A stretch of 64,000 nt of DNA from CAWHYG01 sp963833505. GTDB taxonomy: Bacteria > Eisenbacteria > RBG-16-71-46 > CAIMUX01. This document shows, piece by piece, positions 34,680 to 41,808 of this stretch (its first letter is position 1; each line of letters starts with the position of its first letter). The position numbers and the translations under genes were made by a program. Location: assembly GCA_963833505.1 (NCBI GenBank), contig CAWHYG010000007.1:992001-1056000 (forward strand), given 5' to 3'. The notes under the pieces are model-generated. The model did no database searches. It was not told where the DNA came from and worked only from the letters and a program-made list of their open reading frames with translations.

Positions 34680-35666
34680 ATGTTCCGAGTCGGCACGATA
34701 TCCATCGATCACCCCGTCATCCTCGCTCCGATGGAGGACGTGACGGAACAACCTTTCCGCCGACTCTGCCGCCGCCACGGCGCCGACGTCGTCTACACCG
34801 AGTTCGTCAGCGCCGAGGGGCTGATCCGTGCGGCCGCGAAAACCCGCGCCAAGATCCTCCTGGCGCCGGACGAGCACCCAATCGGGATCCAGATCTACGG
34901 AAACCGGGAAGCCGCCCTGGTCGAGGCGGCGCAGATCTCGGAGGCCGTGGGGCCGGATCTGATCGACATCAACTTCGGATGTCCGGCGCCCAAGGTGGCG
35001 TGCAAAGCGGGGGGCATCGGCGCGGGATCCGGGCTTCTGCGCGAACCCGAGCTGTTGCTTTCCCTCACGCGCGCGGTGGTCCGGTCGGTCGCGCTGCCGG
35101 TGACGGTCAAGACCCGCCTGGGCTGGGACGAATCCTCGATCATCATCGAGGATCTGGCCCGCCGCCTCGAGGACACCGGGATCGCCGCCCTCACGATCCA
35201 CGCGCGCACCCGCAGCCAGCGCTTTCGGGGCGAAGCCGATTGGTCCTGGATCGCGCGCGTCCGGAAGGCGATCTCGATTCCGCTGATCGGCAACGGCGAC
35301 GTGCGCGAGCCGGCGGACGTCCGCACGATGTTCGAGGAGACGGGCTGCGACGGCGTCATGATCGGCCGCGGCGCGATGGGCAACCCCTGGATCTTCTCCC
35401 GGGCGCGGGCTCTCCTGGCCCAAGGCTGGGATCCGGGGCCTCCTGCCTTTGGGGAGCGCATCCGGGCGTTCCTCGAGCTGCTCGACGAAAGCGTGAAGGA
35501 GAAGGGCGAACCCCGGGGCGTCTACGAGAGCCGGAAGCACCTCTCCGGCTATCTCAAGGGTGTGCCGCTCGTGAGCAACCTGCGGGCCCGCCTGATGGAG
35601 GAGACGACCGCCGCCGGGGTGCGCGCCAGGATCGAGGAGTTCTGCCAGGTCGAGGTCTGTCCGTGA
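34680..35666 (+). CDS. tRNA-dihydrouridine synthase (Dus family)
   Basis: 328 residues. FMN enzyme that reduces uridines in the tRNA D-loop. The typical signatures are complete: 'VILAPMEDVTEQPFRRLC' at the N-terminus, 'QIYGNREAALVEAA', 'DLIDINFGCPAPKVACKAGG' with the catalytic cysteine (C106), 'PVTVKTRLGWD', 'ALTIHARTRSQRFRGEADW', 'LIGNGDV' and 'GVMIGRGAMGNPWIF'. The pattern is closest to the DusB group. ATG 34680 follows 'gaggtagggcag'. It precedes the cdd-deoC pair by 140 bp of weakly repeated sequence (three degenerate copies of about 46 bp). Confidence 0.9.
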   Translation: MFRVGTISIDHPVILAPMEDVTEQPFRRLCRRHGADVVYTEFVSAEGLIRAAAKTRAKILLAPDEHPIGIQIYGNREAALVEAAQISEAVGPDLIDINFGCPAPKVACKAGGIGAGSGLLREPELLLSLTRAVVRSVALPVTVKTRLGWDESSIIIEDLARRLEDTGIAALTIHARTRSQRFRGEADWSWIARVRKAISIPLIGNGDVREPADVRTMFEETGCDGVMIGRGAMGNPWIFSRARALLAQGWDPGPPAFGERIRAFLELLDESVKEKGEPRGVYESRKHLSGYLKGVPLVSNLRARLMEETTAAGVRARIEEFCQVEVCP

Positions 35667-35807
35667 TGGCGTGGCTGGCGGGGCAGCCGCGGTCAGGAGG
35701 CCTGCCCCTGACCGCGTGGCGGGCGGATCAGCCCATATCGGGCCAGGTCGGCCCGTGACCGCGCATCGGGCGGAACAGCCGAGATCAAGCGAGGTCGAGG
35801 TTCGTTG

Positions 35808-36569
35808 ATGAATGCCTTTCCCGACGAGCTGGAGCGCCCCGCGGCCACCGCTTGTCGGCGTTCCGCCGCGCTCGGCTCGGCGCTGCATCGGGGAGCCGCT
35901 CTTCTCGCGGCATCAGGCCGGATCCATGCGTCGCCGGAGGTTCCGAACGAGAGCGGCGTCGGCGCCTGTGCCGAGCGGGTGGTCGTCTGGCAGGCAGTGC
36001 AAGCGGGCGACCGCCGGTTCCGCGCGCTTCTCATCCGAGGAGGTCCGGGCGGGAGCCGGGATGGCGGCCCCCCGTGCGGCGCCTGCCTGCAGGTCCTCGC
36101 GGAGTTCTCGCCCGGGATGCGGATCTGGTGGGGCACGAAGAGCCATCCTCTCGGAGGCCTCACCGTTCGGGAGCTTCTACCTGGCGCCTTCGGCAATTCG
36201 CATCTGGTCGCGCCGGGCTCCCCTGCTTCGGCGCCTCGCAAGGCGCGCAACGCTTCGACGCCGCGCCGGGCACGCAGCGCTTCGATCCCCCCCGGGGCAC
36301 GCAGCGTTTCGACGTTACGCCAGGCACGCCGCGCTTCGATCTCCCCCGGGGCACGCAGCGTTTCGACGTTACGCCAGGCACGCAGCGCTTCGATCCCCCC
36401 CGGGGCACGCAGCGTTTCGACGTTACGCCAGGCACGCCGCGCTTCGATCTCTCCCAGGGCAGGCGGTCCTGCTTCGTCGTCTCACCCGGCCCGCAGCTCG
36501 CCTAGTGCGGCTCGTCGCGCAAGCGGCGCCTTTTCGTCGTCACGTCGCGCGCACCGGACGGAGCCATGA
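35808..36569 (+). CDS. Cytidine deaminase-like protein with repetitive Arg/Ser tail
   Basis: 253 residues from ATG 35808. Residues 15-132 are a cytidine/deoxycytidylate deaminase fold with zinc ligands C54-A-E56 (catalytic Glu) and P-C90-G-A-C93, used in pyrimidine salvage. The normal enzyme ends near 'LTVRELLPGAFG' (residue 129). Here about 120 extra residues follow, of which residues 147-218 are eight 9-residue repeats encoded by 27-bp units (36246-36461). The stop overlaps the deoC ATG (ATGA), which supports this frame being translated to its end. The tail's function is unknown. Confidence 0.82.
   Translation: MNAFPDELERPAATACRRSAALGSALHRGAALLAASGRIHASPEVPNESGVGACAERVVVWQAVQAGDRRFRALLIRGGPGGSRDGGPPCGACLQVLAEFSPGMRIWWGTKSHPLGGLTVRELLPGAFGNSHLVAPGSPASAPRKARNASTPRRARSASIPPGARSVSTLRQARRASISPGARSVSTLRQARSASIPPGARSVSTLRQARRASISPRAGGPASSSHPARSSPSAARRASGAFSSSRRAHRTEP
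36246..36461 (+). repeat. Eight tandem 27-bp units inside the deaminase gene
   Basis: Units start at 36246, 36273, 36300, 36327, 36354, 36381, 36408 and 36435. Two variants alternate, one with 'cgcttcgatcccccccgggg' and one with 'cgtttcgacgttacgccagg', so the higher-order period is 54 bp. In the deaminase frame they encode nine residues each, alternating RSVSTLRQA with RSASIPPGA or RRASISPGA. Confidence 0.92.
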
Positions 36570-37255
36570 CCCCGATGCCTGATCCGACCGCGGGAGCCTC
36601 CGGCCGGGAGATCGCGTCGCTCATCGATCACACTCTGCTTCGGCCGGACGCCACGGAGCGGGAGATCATCCAGCTCTGCCTCGAAGCCCGGAGATACGGC
36701 TTCGCCGCGGCGTGCCTGGCGCCGATCTGGGTGCCGGTCGCGGCGCGACAGCTCGACGGCGCCGGCAGCCGCGTCTGCACGGTGGTCGGATTCCCGCACG
36801 GCTCGAACCCGGCGGAAGCCAAAGCCTGCGAGACCGCCCTGGCCGTGGATCAGGGTGCGCGCGAGATCGACATGGTGATCCCCGTGGGAGCCATGAAGAG
36901 CGGCGAGGTCGCCGTCGTGGCCGACCACATCCGGGCGGTGGTGCGGGCGGCCGGCTCTGGAGCGATCGTCAAGGTCATCCTCGAGTGCTGCTACCTGGCC
37001 GACGCCGAGAAGATCGCCGTCTGTCGCATCGCGCGCGACGAAGGAGCCGCCTTCGTCAAGACCTCGACCGGGTTCGGCTCGTCCGGCGCTACCGTCGAGG
37101 ACGTGCATCTGATGCGCGCGGCCGCCGGAGCCGGGATGGGTGTGAAAGCGGCCGGGGGGATCCGCGACCGGCAGACCGCGCTCAGCATGATCGAGGCTGG
37201 AGCCACGCGGCTGGGGACAAGCGCGTCGGTGCGGATCGTGGAGTCGGCAATGTAG
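36566..37255 (+). CDS. deoC: Deoxyribose-phosphate aldolase
   Basis: 229 residues of the class I aldolase that splits 2-deoxyribose-5-phosphate into glyceraldehyde-3-phosphate and acetaldehyde. Signatures: 'IDHTLLRPDATEREI', 'VGFPHGSN', 'EIDMVIPVGAMKSGE', the Schiff-base lysine in 'AFVKTSTGFG', and 'GVKAAGGIRDRQTAL'. The start overlaps the deaminase stop by four bases (ATGA), so nucleoside salvage is organised as a translationally coupled cdd-deoC pair. The first 12 residues are a non-conserved leader; an internal start is possible. Confidence 0.95.
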   Translation: MTPMPDPTAGASGREIASLIDHTLLRPDATEREIIQLCLEARRYGFAAACLAPIWVPVAARQLDGAGSRVCTVVGFPHGSNPAEAKACETALAVDQGAREIDMVIPVGAMKSGEVAVVADHIRAVVRAAGSGAIVKVILECCYLADAEKIAVCRIARDEGAAFVKTSTGFGSSGATVEDVHLMRAAAGAGMGVKAAGGIRDRQTALSMIEAGATRLGTSASVRIVESAM

Positions 37256-37755
37256 GACCGGACGGGATCGGACCGGATCGGACCGGACCGATCCGGTGCC
37301 GCATGGCGGCGCTGGATAGCGGTTCCCCGACGCGTCATTCCTGCGCCGCCCAACAAGACGGCGTTGCTCCGGCAAGGACGCCCCGTGCCGCCCCAACGCG
37401 CCAATCCTGCGCCGCACGGCTGCGTGAAAAACGGCGCACCGACGGCGCCGGACCGACGAGGAGCGGTGTCTCCCGGAGCCGGACATAAGCGCCGCGCGGG
37501 AACGGCCCCCCAGCAGCCATCGGACATCCTTCGCGCGAAGCGCGCCTGAGGCGCGCGCTGGCCCCGACTGATCCAGGGCGCGCGCCGTGCCGGCGCAGGG
37601 AGACACCCGACGAGGAGGGCCGGCGCCGTCCCCGGCGCGTCAATCCTGCGCCGCACAACTGCGTGAAAAACGGCGCTCCGACGGAGCCGGACCAACGAGG
37701 AGCGGTGTCTCCCGGAGCCGGACATAACCGCCGCGCGATCCAGGGGCCACGATGG
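37256..37755. other. Convergent intergenic region filled with composite repeats
   Basis: Lies between deoC and the minus-strand small membrane protein. It starts with a short run of 'ggatcggaccg' type repeats (37260-37292), then degraded A/B material (37320-37406), then clear B-A-B units (37407-37747). No gene recognised. Confidence 0.7.
37407..37747. repeat. Composite hairpin repeats (B-A-B)
   Basis: B units at about 37407-37499 and 37646-37747, an A unit at about 37541-37644. They match those at 30752-31093 closely, for example 'gaggagcggtgtctcccgga' in all three B copies. A keeps its long hairpin (GGCGCGCGC...GCGCGCGCC). Order is B-A-B here against A-B-A at the first locus. Confidence 0.85.
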
Positions 37756-37968
37756 TCAGCTCCGATCCCCGTCGCCCCACCGCCGGCGGCGCCGAGGGCG
37801 CAATCCCGGCCAGTCCCCCGGCCCGGGCTCCCGGTCGCCGTGAAGCACCTCGTCCATCCGCCTGGCGTGTTCTTCGCGCTCCTGCCGGCGCTCCTGCTGG
37901 ATCTTGGCCACGCTCCAGAGACCGATCACGACGACGCCGGCGACCAAGAGAGCCCAGTCCCATCCCAC
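37756..37968 (-). CDS. Small single-span membrane protein
   Basis: 70 residues: a hydrophobic helix at residues 4-20 (DWALLVAGVVVIGLWSV), a charged helix (QQERRQEREEHARRMDEVLH) and an Arg-rich end (RPRRRRRWG). It starts 6 bp after the rhomboid stop behind a good ribosome site (ggaggtg, overlapping the rhomboid end), which supports it as the second gene of that transcript. No family known. Confidence 0.6.
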   Translation of the reverse strand: MGWDWALLVAGVVVIGLWSVAKIQQERRQEREEHARRMDEVLHGDREPGPGDWPGLRPRRRRRWGDGDRS

Positions 37969-37974
37969 CGACGA

Positions 37975-38673
37975 TCACCTCCGATCGCGGTCCTCGAGGT
38001 CGCGGAAGTCAAGGACCTTGAACTTGCGGCGCTGGCGGTCGCGTTGCCACCGGCGGAATGAGCCCTGTCCCGGGAATCCCCGCAGATACAGCCAGCCGAA
38101 CGCCAGTCCGCCCAGATGGGCCACATGAGCGATGCCGCTGTGGGTTCCGGTGATTGACGCGACCAGCTCGACCGCACCGAACAGGATCACGAAGTACTTC
38201 GCCTTGATCGGGAAGAGGAAGTACAGCAGGATCGGGCGGTTCGGAAAGGTCACGCCGTAGGCCAGGAGAAGCCCGTAGATCGCGCCGGAGGCGCCGATGG
38301 TCGGGACCATCGAGTTCCTCATGACCAGCGCGGTCGTGATGCCGGCGCCGATCCCGGTGAAGAAGTAGTACTTGACGAACCGCGTCGTCCCCCAGAGGTT
38401 CTCCAGCTCCGATCCGAACATCCAGAGGGCGAGCATGTTGAAGAGAATGTGAAAGAAGCCCCCGTGCAGGAACATGTAGGTGACGAGCTGCCACACCCAG
38501 CCGTGCCAGACCAGGGCCGGAACCAGGCCGAAGTAGATCTCCAGAGGAAAGTGCACGAGCTGCTGGACCAGGAACAGGATGACGTTCCAGGCCAGCAGCA
38601 TCTTGACCGCCCCGGAGAGGCCGGCACCGAGGAAGAACTCCCGCCGTCGCGGCTCGTACCCGTAGTTGCTCAT
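37975..38673 (-). CDS. Rhomboid-family intramembrane serine protease
   Basis: 232 residues from ATG 38673 (a GTG just before is in frame). Six membrane helices are visible. The catalytic dyad is present: Ser in 'PTIGASGAIYGLL' and His in 'AHVAHLGGLAFGWLY'. The 'WQLVTYMFLHGGFFHILFNM' block with the conserved HxxxxN-type pattern is typical. Such proteases cleave transmembrane helices of membrane proteins. The C-terminal 35 residues are basic and cytoplasmic. It lies just downstream of the bactofilin gene (15-bp gap), likely one operon. Confidence 0.93.
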   Translation of the reverse strand: MSNYGYEPRRREFFLGAGLSGAVKMLLAWNVILFLVQQLVHFPLEIYFGLVPALVWHGWVWQLVTYMFLHGGFFHILFNMLALWMFGSELENLWGTTRFVKYYFFTGIGAGITTALVMRNSMVPTIGASGAIYGLLLAYGVTFPNRPILLYFLFPIKAKYFVILFGAVELVASITGTHSGIAHVAHLGGLAFGWLYLRGFPGQGSFRRWQRDRQRRKFKVLDFRDLEDRDRR

Positions 38674-38688
38674 CACACTCCCGCTCGC

Positions 38689-39069
38689 TCAGCCCGCCTG
38701 GACCTCTTCGATCCAGGCCTCGCCCATGTGGCAGTTCCCCTGGAAAAACGCGCCGTCCTCGATCCGGAAACACTTGGTGTAGACGTCCCCTTCGAGGCGG
38801 GCGCCGGCCAGAAGCTCGACGTTCTCCTTCGCCTTCAGGTTGCCCCGGATCTTGCCGGCGATCCGGGCTTCGCCGGCTTCGACGTCGGCACGGATCTCCG
38901 CTCCGGGTCCGACGATCAGAAGGCCGTTCACCGCGAGGTTTCCGGTCAGTTTGCCGTCCACGCGCAGGCTTCCCTCCACCTGAAGCTGTCCGTCGAAGAC
39001 GCTTCCGTTCCCGATGACAGTATCGGCCGACGTCTCCAGCGGCTCGCGCTTCTGATTGACCCGGAACAT
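38689..39069 (-). CDS. Bactofilin cytoskeletal protein
   Basis: 126 residues from ATG 39069, chosen for 'aaggaggcccgcc' immediately upstream. The DUF583/bactofilin core of repeated hydrophobic-Gly turns is clear: 'SADTVIGNGSVFDGQLQVEG', 'LRVDGKLTGNL', 'VEAGEARIAGKIRGNLKAKE' and 'ARLEGDVYTKCFRIEDGAFF'. Bactofilins polymerise as a beta-helix without nucleotide and scaffold envelope or chromosome functions. It is transcribed with rhomboid. Confidence 0.93.
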   Translation of the reverse strand: MFRVNQKREPLETSADTVIGNGSVFDGQLQVEGSLRVDGKLTGNLAVNGLLIVGPGAEIRADVEAGEARIAGKIRGNLKAKENVELLAGARLEGDVYTKCFRIEDGAFFQGNCHMGEAWIEEVQAG

Positions 39070-39155
39070 GGCGGGCCTCCTTCCAGCCTCGATCCCTTCC
39101 CTCTGGTGCGACATCCCTGATGGAGGTTGATCATACTCAAGGACGCCTTCCGGCC

Positions 39156-40838
39156 CTAGCCCGCATCCGCCGCGGCGTCCAGCCAGGCCGGAACCGGCGC
39201 GCCGGGTGCGTCATACCGCAGGCGCCCGTCCACCCAGGTCGCGACGACCGAGACCCGGTCGGAGAGGAAGTCTGCCGTCTCCGGCCGCCCTCCCGGGATC
39301 CGCAGGAGGACGAGGTCGGCAGGGCTTCCCGGCCGGAGCGCGCCGTCGCCGAAGGGGCGGGCCACCGCGTTCGCGGATCCCGCCGTGTAGGCGCGGATCG
39401 CTTCCGTCACGTCCATCCGTTCATCCACGCTCGGGTGGCCCATCGCGCCGCGAAGGCCGAAGAGGGGTCCGAGCGGCATGACGTCCGATCCGAAGAGCAG
39501 GCGGCCTGTGAGGCCAACCCGGCGATAGGGATTGAGCGCCCGGGCGCGCTCGGGACCGAGCGCCGTTTCGTACATCTCCCCCGGATTCTGCCAGCGGGCC
39601 GTGAAGTTGGGCTGCATCGACAGGTAGAACCCTGCGTTCACGGCCCGTTCGAGCAACGCGCCGTCCAGCATCTCCGCGTGCTCGATCCGCGGGCCAGGTC
39701 CGGCAGGTGGCACGCCGGCCCGGCGCAGGCGCTCGACGGCTCCGATCGCCTGGACGATGGCGGCGTCCCCGATCGCGTGCATGGCGACGGGCAGGCCGGC
39801 GCGAGCCGCGCGCGCCAGGATGTCCTCGAGCTCCGCATCGCTCCGTAGAAGCATGCCGCTCCCGCCGTCGGCGTACGGCTGGCGCACGGCGGTGCTCCGG
39901 CCTCCGATCGATCCGTCGAGGAAGATCTTGATTCCGCCGAAGCGCAGACGCTCATCCCCCAACCCGGCGGTGAGGCCGGTCGCCGCCACCGCGTCCAGCG
40001 CATCGACACCGAGAAAGTGCGTCACACGAAGCGCGAGCGTCCCGCGAACCGCCGCTCGCCCAAAGGCGCGGAAGCCGTCGGCGTGGCCCATTTCCTGGAT
40101 GCCGGTGACCCCCTGGCTCCAGGCGCGGCGCTGGGCGAGCGCCACGGCCTCGTCCAGCTGCGCTTCCGACGGAGGCCAGAGCTGGTGCAACGAAAGCGGC
40201 AGAAGCTCCCGGGCGAACCCGCTCGCGGTGTCCAGATCGGGCCACTCGACTCCCAGCAGTTCGAGAGCGCGGCTGTTCAGCACGGCGATGTGCCCGCAGA
40301 CGCGCCGCATCGCCACCGGCCGCGCAGGCGCGATGCGATCGAGATCCTCTCGGGTCGGCGGAGCCGGATCGGGCCAGAGCGATTGATCCCAGCCTTCGCC
40401 GATGACCGGACCGGAACCGGGATGAGCGGAGAGCCAGGCCTCCAGCCTTTCCAGCGCCTCGCGGCGCGAGCGGGAGCCTTCGAGATCGGGACGGAGCGGA
40501 GCCAATCCGAGGGCGAGTAGATGCGTGTGGCCGTCGACGAAACCGGGAAGGATCCAGAGGTCCGCCGGGAGCGTCCAGAGTCGCGGCGCCGTGTTCGGGG
40601 CGGAATCCCGTTCGGTCAACGAGGCCGGAACAGCGCGATCCGAGCCGGGGAGCCCGCTCAGCCCCGGGCCGGACGCCGATGGTTCCCGCGTGGGCGCGCC
40701 GCCGGAATCGAGAACTCCGGATGCGATCTCGGTCATCCGGTAGATCCGTCCGCCCGAAAGCTCGAGACGCGTCCGTCCCGGCCCCTCCAGCGGATCCAGG
40801 AGATTCCCTTCGAGGATCAGGTCCGGCTCGGCTGACAT
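39156..40838 (-). CDS. YtcJ-like metal-dependent amidohydrolase
   Basis: 560 residues from ATG 40838, 26 bp after the zinc-ribbon gene. Metal-site motifs of the amidohydrolase superfamily are present: 'LPGFVDGHTHLLAL' (HxH), 'GGIKIFLDGSIGGRSTAV' (the lysine position), 'PVAMHAIGDAAI', 'PRIEHAEML' and 'LLFGSDVMPLGP' (final Asp). The insertion pattern and 'GEGWDQSLWPD' match the YtcJ group, whose substrates are mostly unknown. Cytoplasmic. Likely cotranscribed with the PtsN-like and zinc-ribbon genes. Confidence 0.9.
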   Translation of the reverse strand: MSAEPDLILEGNLLDPLEGPGRTRLELSGGRIYRMTEIASGVLDSGGAPTREPSASGPGLSGLPGSDRAVPASLTERDSAPNTAPRLWTLPADLWILPGFVDGHTHLLALGLAPLRPDLEGSRSRREALERLEAWLSAHPGSGPVIGEGWDQSLWPDPAPPTREDLDRIAPARPVAMRRVCGHIAVLNSRALELLGVEWPDLDTASGFARELLPLSLHQLWPPSEAQLDEAVALAQRRAWSQGVTGIQEMGHADGFRAFGRAAVRGTLALRVTHFLGVDALDAVAATGLTAGLGDERLRFGGIKIFLDGSIGGRSTAVRQPYADGGSGMLLRSDAELEDILARAARAGLPVAMHAIGDAAIVQAIGAVERLRRAGVPPAGPGPRIEHAEMLDGALLERAVNAGFYLSMQPNFTARWQNPGEMYETALGPERARALNPYRRVGLTGRLLFGSDVMPLGPLFGLRGAMGHPSVDERMDVTEAIRAYTAGSANAVARPFGDGALRPGSPADLVLLRIPGGRPETADFLSDRVSVVATWVDGRLRYDAPGAPVPAWLDAAADAG

Positions 40839-40864
40839 GGCTCCGAGACCGCCTCGGGCGAGCC

Positions 40865-41230
40865 CTACTCGAGCCAGTAAAGGATCCGACCACAGTTCTC
40901 GCAGGTGCGGATGTGGTCGGGATCGCTTTTCAAGGAGACCGCCGCCGTCGGCAGCGCCATATGGCATCCGAGGCAGGTCCGATCTTCCACCGGAACGATC
41001 GCATGGGCGTGGCGGCGGTAGATCCGCTCGTAGAGGCGAAGATCCTGCGGATCGATCTTCTCGGCCAGCCGGGAACGGGCCGCCAGCAGCTTCTCCAGCG
41101 CGGGAAGACGGAAGCCCATCTTCTCCTCCGAGCTGCGGGCCTCGGGATCCTGGGCTTCCCGGATCATGATGTCGAGATCCTGAAGACGGAAGAGGTGGTC
41201 CAGCTTGTCCTTCAAGGGTTCACGAGACAA
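40865..41230 (-). CDS. Zinc-ribbon coiled-coil protein
   Basis: 121 residues. An N-terminal helical region (LDHLFRLQDLDIMIREAQD, LEKLLAARSRLAEKI) is followed by a C4 zinc ribbon: C-L-G-C in 'DRTCLGCHMALP' and C-E-N-C in 'IRTCENCGRILYW'. This is the C4-type zinc-ribbon family usually annotated as nucleic-acid-binding. Its ATG overlaps the end of the PtsN-like gene by 11 bases, so translation is coupled. Its N-terminus is shorter than usual in that family. Confidence 0.85.
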   Translation of the reverse strand: MSREPLKDKLDHLFRLQDLDIMIREAQDPEARSSEEKMGFRLPALEKLLAARSRLAEKIDPQDLRLYERIYRRHAHAIVPVEDRTCLGCHMALPTAAVSLKSDPDHIRTCENCGRILYWLE

Positions 41231-41696
41231 TGCTGGCCTCCTCGAGGACGGTGCGGAGCTGATCGAATTCCTCGACCTTGAGAAGCCGATCGCGCGCTTT
41301 CCGTTCCTGGACCAGTTCGGCGATCTTCCCGAGCAGGGGAAGATACTCGTTCCCCTTGTCCTGGGGCGGAGCCACGATCAGGAAGAAGAGCTTGACCGGC
41401 TTGCCGTCGACGGCGTCGAACTCGATTCCCTTGAGCGACCGGGCGAACATGACCCGCAGTTGCACCACGGCCAGGCTCCGGCCATGTGGGATGGCCACGC
41501 CCTTGCCGATTCCGGTCGAGCCGAGCGACTCTCTGCGCTCGAGCATCTCGAGGAGAAGCGCCGGATCGCGAACCCCGTGGCCCTTGGAGATGATCTCGAC
41601 CATCTCCTTGAGAGCCGCTCCCCGGGTGTGCGCGCTCAGATTCGAGCAGAAGAGACTAGGATCAAAGTACTGCAGGACCTGAAAGTTGTTGCTCAT
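41220..41696 (-). CDS. ptsN: PTS EIIA-type nitrogen-regulatory protein (PtsN-like)
   Basis: 158 residues from ATG 41696. The EIIA-2 fold is recognised by the phosphoryl-accepting histidine in 'GKGVAIPHGRS' and by 'KGIEFDAVDGKPVKLFFLIV' and 'YLPLLGKIAEL'. PtsN-type proteins take phosphate from NPr/EI-Ntr and signal nitrogen or potassium status rather than transport sugar. No HPr or EI gene lies nearby. It is the first gene of a three-gene minus-strand set with the zinc-ribbon and amidohydrolase genes. Confidence 0.88.
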   Translation of the reverse strand: MSNNFQVLQYFDPSLFCSNLSAHTRGAALKEMVEIISKGHGVRDPALLLEMLERRESLGSTGIGKGVAIPHGRSLAVVQLRVMFARSLKGIEFDAVDGKPVKLFFLIVAPPQDKGNEYLPLLGKIAELVQERKARDRLLKVEEFDQLRTVLEEASIVS

Positions 41697-41808
41697 AAGG
41701 ATCCTGACATCGGCCGCCGCATCAACCACCTCACCGATTCCCGTGGGTCAGCATAAGGGAGGCCCGCGGTGCCGGGCAACCGGCAAAACCGTCCCGTTCG
41801 GCGTGGGC

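Noticed and set aside
35812..36582. Alternative frame for the deaminase-region gene
   Set aside because: The deaminase motifs CAE and PCGAC and the ATGA overlap with deoC are in the frame starting at 35808.
36482..37606. Minus-strand gene opposite deoC and the repeats
   Set aside because: It is the antisense of deoC and of the A/B hairpin repeats; parts of the same translation recur at 29363-31021 only because the repeats recur.
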